From assembly GCA_016219985.1 (NCBI GenBank), contig JACRJO010000030.1, forward strand, positions 26,007 to 90,006: a stretch of DNA of 64,000 nucleotides, in the 5' to 3' direction. Below the pieces are notes generated by a model that was not told the origin of the DNA, made no database searches, and saw only the letters and a program-made list of their open reading frames with translations. A program made the position numbers and the translations under genes. This stretch comes from Sphingobacteriales bacterium (GTDB lineage Bacteria > Bacteroidota > Bacteroidia > Chitinophagales > Chitinophagaceae). Numbering within the stretch: position 1 is the stretch's first letter; each line of letters starts with the position of its first letter. Of the stretch, positions 59,341 to 64,000 are shown piece after piece.

Positions 59341-59394
59341 TCGCTTTAATTTTATACCAAGATATACCAATTAGGGATACCTTACTGTTTCGCC

Positions 59395-59832
59395 ATGACT
59401 GATGAATATTTTATGATGCAGGCCCTGAAAGAGGCCCGGATCGCTTTTGATGAAGACGAGATACCCATTGGCGCCGTGGTGGTGCTGAACAAGAAGATCA
59501 TTGCCCGGGGGCATAATATGACAGAGCGGCTGAACGATCCCACCGCCCATGCCGAAATGATCGCCCTGACCGCGGCCTTTAACGCCATGGGCAGCAAATA
59601 CCTGCCTGAAGCCACACTCTATGTAACCGTGGAGCCCTGTTTCATGTGCGCCGGCGCCGTTTACTGGAGCAAGATCGGCCGGCTTGTATATGGCGCAGAA
59701 GATGAAAAGAACGGGTACAAAAAAACAGCCGGAACCAACTGGCCCTTTCATCCCAAAACCGAACTGATCCGGGGCGTGATGAAAGAAGAATGTGCCTCCC
59801 TGATGAAGCAATTCTTTAAAAACAAACGATAA
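59395..59832 (+). CDS. tadA: tRNA adenosine(34) deaminase-type nucleoside deaminase
   Basis: Zinc deaminase that converts A34 to inosine in tRNA-Arg; the same family includes guanine deaminases. Zinc and proton-shuttle motifs are PTAHAEMIAL (HAE) and VTVEPCFMCAGA (PCxxC). The length of 145 residues is that of TadA, and IPIGAVVVLNKKIIARGHN is its usual N-terminal strand block. The next gene begins 3 nt after the stop. Confidence 0.9.
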   Translation: MTDEYFMMQALKEARIAFDEDEIPIGAVVVLNKKIIARGHNMTERLNDPTAHAEMIALTAAFNAMGSKYLPEATLYVTVEPCFMCAGAVYWSKIGRLVYGAEDEKNGYKKTAGTNWPFHPKTELIRGVMKEECASLMKQFFKNKR

Positions 59833-59835
59833 AAA

Positions 59836-60144
59836 ATGGCAAAAACCGTTAAACCTCCGAAAGCGATCACCATGCATCCCCGCACCAGGAGCCGGCTCGG
59901 GATCGAAGAAGCCATTTATGAACCCTTCAAAACGGCGATCCTGCAAAGCCTGAAAAACAGCAGGGGAAAAACATTCACGGAGCTGACAGAACAGGTCGCC
60001 AAAATCATCAGGAAAAAATGGCCGGCCTTTAAAAAATCCATCCCCTGGTACACGATCTCGGTCCGGCTCGACCTGGAAACAAGGGGGCTGGTGGAGACTT
60101 TTACAGAAAAAGGAAAGAAATTAAACCGGCTGAAGAAAGCCTGA
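59836..60144 (+). CDS. Small basic protein, DUF6958-like
   Basis: A 102-residue basic protein. The pattern ([51 protein letters not shown]) looks like a winged-helix fold, and the SIPWY-xx-VRLDLExRGL block resembles the DUF6958 family as I recall it; this match was not verified. It starts 3 nt after tadA, so it is probably in the same transcript. Function unknown. Confidence 0.65.
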   Translation: MAKTVKPPKAITMHPRTRSRLGIEEAIYEPFKTAILQSLKNSRGKTFTELTEQVAKIIRKKWPAFKKSIPWYTISVRLDLETRGLVETFTEKGKKLNRLKKA

Positions 60145-60198
60145 GTTGCGAAATCAGAAACAATTACAGCCCGGGCGGCAACTTAAACTTTCAGGGCT

Positions 60199-60206
60199 TA
60201 ATTTTG
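60199..60206 (+). promoter_or_regulatory. -7 box of the superoxide dismutase gene
   Basis: TAATTTTG matches TAnnTTTG, 53 nt before the ATG at 60260. Confidence 0.5.
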
Positions 60207-60259
60207 TTGCCTTATCAGTACGTACTGTATTATCCATTCAACCATCAAAAATCAAGATT

Positions 60260-60862
60260 ATGGCATTTACCTTAGCACCTCTTCCTTATGCACACGATGC
60301 ACTGGAACCCCATATTGACACACTGACCATGCAGATCCACCATGGCAAACACCACCAGGCTTATGTAGATAACCTGAACAAAGCCGTGGCGGGTACGCCC
60401 AACGAAAGTAAATCCTTAGCAGAACTCGTGGCAGCAGCCGGTTCCATTTCCCCGGCTGTCCGGAATAACGGCGGCGGGCACTGGAACCATGGTTTCTTCT
60501 GGGAAAGCCTGGCTCCCGGGGCCGGCGGCAGTCCTGCCGGTAAACTGGCTGATGCGATCAACGCCGCATTCGGCTCCTTTGATGCTTTTAAAGAAAAATT
60601 TGCCACGGCTGGTTTGACCCGTTTCGGCAGCGGCTGGGCCTGGCTGATCGTAAAAGAGGGCAAACTGGAGATCAGTTCCACCCCCAACCAGGATAACCCC
60701 CTGATGGATATCGCGGAAGTAAAAGGAACGCCCATCCTCGGTGTGGATGTATGGGAACATGCGTATTATCTGAAGTACCAGAACCGGCGGGCGGATTATC
60801 TCGCTGCCTTCTGGAATGTCGTCAACTGGAATAAGATCGGAGAACGTTTTGCTGCAGCTTAA
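60260..60862 (+). CDS. Superoxide dismutase, Fe/Mn type
   Basis: Converts superoxide to oxygen and peroxide. Metal ligands are visible in [16 protein letters not shown] (first His), [10 protein letters not shown] (second His) and [18 protein letters not shown] (Asp and third His). The length of 200 residues is typical; metal choice (Fe, Mn or either) cannot be settled by eye. The ATG at 60260 is chosen because the -7 box lies inside the longer frame (60146). Followed by a terminator. Confidence 0.95.
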   Translation: MAFTLAPLPYAHDALEPHIDTLTMQIHHGKHHQAYVDNLNKAVAGTPNESKSLAELVAAAGSISPAVRNNGGGHWNHGFFWESLAPGAGGSPAGKLADAINAAFGSFDAFKEKFATAGLTRFGSGWAWLIVKEGKLEISSTPNQDNPLMDIAEVKGTPILGVDVWEHAYYLKYQNRRADYLAAFWNVVNWNKIGERFAAA

Positions 60863-60885
60863 TCCAACCTTTCTCCCTGGAATAG

Positions 60886-60916
60886 AAAAGCACCTGGCAT
60901 CCGGGTGCTTTTTTTT
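60886..60916. terminator. Bidirectional terminator after sod and the NarL-type regulator
   Basis: Nine-base-pair stem AAAAGCACC/GGTGCTTTT with a 9-nt loop and a T-run on the plus strand. It lies between convergent stop codons. Confidence 0.85.
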
Positions 60917-60925
60917 ACCCGTTAC

Positions 60926-61564
60926 TTACCGCAGGCTGTTCAGTTTATTTACAGCCCCAATGCGGTTGTTGACATGCAGTTTGATATAAATATTTTTAAG
61001 GTGTTTGGTAACGGTATGGGCGCTCAGGTTGATCCGGGCAGCCACTTCCTTTACCGCCAGCCCGGCAGAAAGCATGTGCAGGATTTCATTTTCCCGGTCC
61101 GATAATTCGGATAATTTGGGCAGCGGTTGTTTTTCCTGGAAAACCGAGATCACTTTCTTGGCAATATACCGGCTCATCGGGGCGCCCCCGCCATACAATT
61201 CGTTCAGGGAACTGATGATCTCATGCGCCAGCGAGTCTTTCAGGAGATAGCCGCTGGCCCCGTTGCGGAGTGCATTGAATACATATTCATTGTCGTCATA
61301 AAAGGAACAAACCATGCACTGAACTTCCGGGCGTATTTTTTTTATCTTGTAGATCAGGTCAACCCCGCTGATTCCCGGCAGTTTGATATCAACTACCGCA
61401 ATCGCCGGAGGATTTGACAATATATGAGGCAGGGCGGCTTCCGCGGAATCATAACTGTTCAGGACCCTGAAATCATCGGATGCGTTGATAAAATCCTCGA
61501 GCCCTTCCCGGTAATTCTTATCATCTTCTATAATCGAAACGGTAATCAAATCACTCACTTTCAT
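60926..61564 (-). CDS. NarL/FixJ-family response regulator
   Basis: Transcription factor of 212 residues. Receiver domain (about 8-125) with SIIEDDKN and the phospho-acceptor Asp in IAVVDIKLPGISGVDL. The C-terminal LuxR-type helix-turn-helix (about 148-205) has LSDRENEILHMLSAGLAVKEVA and LSAHTVTKHLKNIYIKLHV. No histidine kinase is adjacent, so it is an orphan in this window. The cognate sensor may be elsewhere. Confidence 0.93.
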   Translation of the reverse strand: MKVSDLITVSIIEDDKNYREGLEDFINASDDFRVLNSYDSAEAALPHILSNPPAIAVVDIKLPGISGVDLIYKIKKIRPEVQCMVCSFYDDNEYVFNALRNGASGYLLKDSLAHEIISSLNELYGGGAPMSRYIAKKVISVFQEKQPLPKLSELSDRENEILHMLSAGLAVKEVAARINLSAHTVTKHLKNIYIKLHVNNRIGAVNKLNSLR

Positions 61565-61620
61565 GGCAAGATACTGAATTATTAAAGTTCATTATATAAT
61601 GAACCGTTAAGGCTTCAAAA

Positions 61621-61866
61621 TCAGGGCACCGGATCATACCCGCTTCCACCCCAGGGATGGCAGCGGCTGATCCTTTTAAGCGAAAGCCAGAAGCCCCTGA
61701 ATAATCCATGTTTCTTTAACGCTTCGGCCGCATAATGGGAGCAGGTGGGGGTGAAACGGCATTTGGGCCCCAGCCAGGGGGAAATGATCCACTGGTACAG
61801 TTTAATAAGGGCAATAAAGGGCAGGCTCAGCAGCTGACCTATCACCCGTAACATTTGTTTACCCAT
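61621..61866 (-). CDS. yidD: Membrane protein insertion efficiency factor YidD
   Basis: Small membrane-associated protein that aids YidC in inserting membrane proteins. The family blocks [24 protein letters not shown] and [11 protein letters not shown], then [17 protein letters not shown], are complete, with the three conserved Cys. At 81 residues the size is standard. It overlaps the rnpA stop by 8 nt, in the usual rpmH-rnpA-yidD order. yidC is not in the window. Confidence 0.96.
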   Translation of the reverse strand: MGKQMLRVIGQLLSLPFIALIKLYQWIISPWLGPKCRFTPTCSHYAAEALKKHGLFRGFWLSLKRISRCHPWGGSGYDPVP

Positions 61867-62239
61867 TCAGCCTTTCATTAAGTTTTTGTAAGATCAGGGC
61901 GGTGATTTTATACAGGGTATCAAAATCAGGCAGTTCCCGGTCCGTATAAATAAAAAAAAGGTGGAGGCCCTTGTCTTTTATGCGGGGCTGCTGCGCCAGT
62001 TCATTTTTCTGCAAGCGCCAGGCTTCTCTCAGCAGCCGTTTCACCCGGTTACGGTCAACTGCTTTTTTAAAGATTTTCGCACTGACCGCCACGCCAAACT
62101 GAAGACCGGGGGTCCCGGTTTCCCGGTAAAAAACACGGATGGGCGCCTGGCTAAAGCGCTGCCCTTCCCTGAACAGCAGATCAATGGCTTTCCGGCTTTT
62201 CAGCCGCTCCCGCTTTCCAAGTGTAAACTGTTTTGCCAC
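61859..62239 (-). CDS. rnpA: Ribonuclease P protein component
   Basis: Protein subunit of RNase P, which matures tRNA 5' ends. The GTG start at 62239 gives [22 protein letters not shown]. The RNA-binding signature is [13 protein letters not shown] near residue 62. The length of 126 residues fits. It follows rpmH and overlaps yidD. Confidence 0.95.
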   Translation of the reverse strand: MAKQFTLGKRERLKSRKAIDLLFREGQRFSQAPIRVFYRETGTPGLQFGVAVSAKIFKKAVDRNRVKRLLREAWRLQKNELAQQPRIKDKGLHLFFIYTDRELPDFDTLYKITALILQKLNERLNG

Positions 62240-62292
62240 AAATAAAAAAGGGCTGTATCTTAAAACGATACAACCCTGTAAAAATATTAAAA

Positions 62293-62313
62293 CCTCCGTT
62301 GAATCAACGGGGA
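62293..62313 (-). terminator. Hairpin downstream of rpmH
   Basis: CCGTTGA/TCAACGG stem with a one-base loop core, flanked by further pairing bases, then TTTTAATATTTTT on the minus strand. It could terminate or attenuate between rpmH and rnpA, lowering rnpA relative to rpmH. Confidence 0.6.
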
Positions 62314-62319
62314 ACCTTT

Positions 62320-62475
62320 TTACTTCAGTTTGCGCTCATCAGAAACAGTCAGCTTTTTACGGCCCTTGGCACGACGGCTGGCTAATACTTTACGGCCATT
62401 GGCTGTTTCCATACGTTTACGGAAACCATGCACGGTCTTACGGCGCTTACGATGAGGTTGGAATGTACGTTTCAT
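62320..62475 (-). CDS. rpmH: Ribosomal protein bL34
   Basis: Large-subunit ribosomal protein of 51 residues, not long enough for many ORF filters. It reads [20 protein letters not shown] at the start and continues with [20 protein letters not shown], the conserved L34 sequence. First gene of rpmH-rnpA-yidD. In many bacteria this cluster borders the replication origin, but dnaA is not here. Confidence 0.97.
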   Translation of the reverse strand: MKRTFQPHRKRRKTVHGFRKRMETANGRKVLASRRAKGRKKLTVSDERKLK

Positions 62476-62724
62476 AATTATTTCGCTTTTTCACTTTTTT
62501 TCTCCTTCGCTTAGCTCCGGAGAACTTTGAAATACGGACCGGGAGAACGGCCCTGGTTTCAGGCTGACAGCAGGTCACCACACCCACTGTTCGTGAAAGG
62601 ACCGCAAAGGTAAGGGTTGGAGGGCATAAGAAGAAAGCCGGCCGTGATTAATTTCAGGATAGCCTGAAAGGCGCTTAAACCCGGGCTATGAAACAAACGA
62701 AACAAGGACACAAGTAGCTGACTA

Positions 62725-63564
62725 TCATTTTACTGTAGCATCGAGGTCGACATGCTTCGACTGGATTTTTTCCCCGAAGAAAACAGTCGCATGGTTATCA
62801 AAATCCCCGGTGGAGTCGGTGGTATAGAAACTGCGGCGTCCCTCCTTACTGCAGCGGCTTTCTATTTCTGGGTGCCGCTGCAGGTAATCCGCCAGGCTGG
62901 CGGCTACGATCTCACCCTGGGAAAGCAGTTTAACGCCTACGGGCAGGTATTCTTCAATTTTTTCTTTGAGCAGGGGATAATGCGTACAGGCCAGCAGGAT
63001 CACATCAATATCTTCCCCTTTTTCGAAAATATTTTCCAGGTTTTTCTTTACAAAATAATCCGCCCCCTTGCCGTGTTGTTCATTGTTCTCCACCAGGGGC
63101 ACCCACATGGGACAGGCTTCCTGGACCACCTGCAGGTCCGGAAAAAATTTAGCGATCTCCATCGGGTAAGATTCAGATGCCACGGTTCCGTTGGTGGCCA
63201 ATACCCCTACTTTACCTGTTTCAGAAAAAGTCCCGATGATCTCGGCGGTGGGCCGAATCACCCCTAATACCCGGTTCCCCGGCGCCAGTCTGGGCAGGTC
63301 ATTTTGCTGGATGGTCCGCAGGGCCTTGGCAGACGCCGTATTGCAGGCGAGGATCACGAGGGAACAGCCCTGGTCAAAAAACCATTTCACACATTGAAGC
63401 GTGTAATGATACACGGTATCAAATGACCGGTTTCCATAGGGAGAACGGGCACTGTCGCCCAGGTAGAGGTAATCGTATTGCGGCAGCTGGCGAACGATCT
63501 CCTTCAATACGGTCAGGCCTCCGTATCCGGAATCGAAGACGCCGATGGGGTTGCGGGATGACAT
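62725..63564 (-). CDS. murI: Glutamate racemase
   Basis: Supplies D-glutamate for peptidoglycan. Motifs: IGVFDSGYGGLTVLKEI at the start, catalytic Cys in LACNTASAKALR (about residue 74) and in LLACTHYPLL (about residue 187). Length 279 residues is normal. A -7 box TAACTTTG ends 4 nt before the ATG, so the transcript may be leaderless. It lies between rpmH and a repeat-rich gap. Confidence 0.96.
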   Translation of the reverse strand: MSSRNPIGVFDSGYGGLTVLKEIVRQLPQYDYLYLGDSARSPYGNRSFDTVYHYTLQCVKWFFDQGCSLVILACNTASAKALRTIQQNDLPRLAPGNRVLGVIRPTAEIIGTFSETGKVGVLATNGTVASESYPMEIAKFFPDLQVVQEACPMWVPLVENNEQHGKGADYFVKKNLENIFEKGEDIDVILLACTHYPLLKEKIEEYLPVGVKLLSQGEIVAASLADYLQRHPEIESRCSKEGRRSFYTTDSTGDFDNHATVFFGEKIQSKHVDLDATVK

Positions 63565-63568
63565 GGAT

Positions 63569-63576
63569 CAAAGTTA
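63569..63576 (-). promoter_or_regulatory. -7 box of murI
   Basis: TAACTTTG on the minus strand matches TAnnTTTG; 4 nt separate it from the start codon. Confidence 0.5.
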
Positions 63577-63583
63577 ATTAAGA

Positions 63584-63611
63584 GTTTGTAGTTCGTAGTT
63601 TGTAGTTTGTA
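63584..63611. repeat. 7-bp-period array upstream of murI
   Basis: Four heptamers in phase: GTTTGTA, GTTCGTA, GTTTGTA, GTTTGTA. Confidence 0.75.
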
Positions 63612-63690
63612 GTCCCTTCTTCGAGAGGTTGTATCATAACATGCTTCGCGATTCTATCGGGAAACCTGTGATAGTTCTTGGCAAAAAGCT

Positions 63691-64000
63691 GGGCCACGAA
63701 TTTTCACGAATGAACACGAAAGGTCTCTTCCTGTATTTTTCATGTGTTTTCGTGGCTACCCTCTTTTTGCCTCAGGCAAAGGCTGGCCACAAATTTTCAC
63801 GAATGAACACGAAAGGTCTCTTCCTGTATTTTTCGTGTGTTTTCGTGGCTATCCTCTTTTTGCCGCAGGCAAAGGCTGGCCACGAATTTTCACGAATAAA
63901 CACGAAAGGTTTCTTCCTGTATTTTTCATGTGTTTTCGTGGCTATCCTCTTTTTGCCGCAGGCAAAGGCTGGGCCACGAATTTACACGAAGAAACACGAA
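63691..64000. repeat. 93-bp tandem repeat, at least three copies
   Basis: Units begin at GCCACGAATTTTCACGAA-like words near 63693, 63786, 63879 and 63973 (periods 93, 93 and 94). Each holds CACGAA words near its start and TTTCGTGGC near its middle, so each can fold on itself. The array continues beyond the window. Confidence 0.9.

Larger units (their letters stand above)
63565..64000. other. Gap at the right edge, filled by repeats
   Basis: Contains the murI -7 box, a heptamer array (63584-63611) and the 93-bp tandem repeat (about 63690 to the window end). No conventional gene is supported. One frame through the tandem repeat stays open to the edge. Confidence 0.75.

Noticed and set aside
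62320..62475. rpmH-rnpA-yidD as a marker of oriC
   Set aside because: The cluster borders oriC in many bacteria, but no dnaA, DnaA-box cluster or gidA/mnmG is present in the window.
63691..64000. CRISPR array or rRNA-related repeat
   Set aside because: Units of 93 bp are nearly identical over their full length with no unique spacers, and no rRNA similarity is apparent.

Overview
The window comes from a member of the Bacteroidota, most likely of the order Chitinophagales (Chitinophagaceae-like). Support comes from the gliding/T9SS genes gldD, gldE and gldH, a SusC/SusD pair, the linked gene sets mutY-ssb-gldE-gldD and HU-TPR-small basic protein-rng, a RicT homologue beside holB, a LutB-type protein beside DUF3109, and many Bacteroidota -7 promoter boxes (TAnnTTTG). 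Shine-Dalgarno sequences are rare. Base composition is moderate (about half GC) in genes, with AT-rich gaps. I see no rRNA, tRNA, CRISPR array, phage, transposase or clear defence locus. This is mostly core chromosome.

Layout. 1-4.7 kb: 3' part of comEC, purH, a secreted protein and an EamA transporter. 4.8-8.1 kb (minus): DUF3109, lutB and a polysaccharide-deacetylase-like protein. 8.1-11.8 kb (minus): mutY, ssb, gldE, gldD. 12-15.2 kb (plus): HU, TPR, a 31-residue basic protein and rng. 15.4-21.1 kb (minus): SusD, SusC, Zn-peptidase. 21.6-29.4 kb (plus): radA, comF, a beta-helix lipoprotein, a thiol peroxidase, holB, ricT. 29.5-40.1 kb: a GH3/serine-hydrolase fusion, mutL, a PBP4-type peptidase, an oxidoreductase, an arginase-fold protein, a four-helix-bundle gene and pheS. 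40.2-48.9 kb: a beta-barrel candidate, 3-hydroxyacyl-CoA dehydrogenase, an epimerase, a regulatory-domain protein, lpxD, yicC, gldH and a two-component system. 48.8-60.9 kb: batD, an SDR, a yjjG-type HAD, psd, cdsA, a CPBP protease, dus, a membrane protein, a second thiol peroxidase, aldehyde dehydrogenase, tadA, a small DUF gene and sod. 60.9-64 kb (minus): a NarL-type regulator, yidD, rnpA, rpmH, murI.

The genes cover envelope lipid and LPS synthesis (psd, cdsA, lpxD), peptidoglycan (murI, dacB, GH3 fusion), DNA repair and replication (mutY, mutL, radA, ssb, holB), translation (pheS, rpmH, dus, tadA) and surface motility.

The unusual signals lie mostly between genes. Two intergenic small-RNA candidates 24 kb apart carry a perfectly complementary 15-nt stretch. 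Degenerate 7-bp-period repeat arrays occur as inverted pairs; one pair brackets the four-helix-bundle gene, and others supply the stop codons of neighbouring genes. Four perfect hairpins stand in a row upstream of psd. A 93-bp tandem repeat, open in one frame, runs off the right edge. A CCTGCC...GGCAGG palindrome family has one copy inside mutL in frame. MutL also appears to have lost key endonuclease residues.
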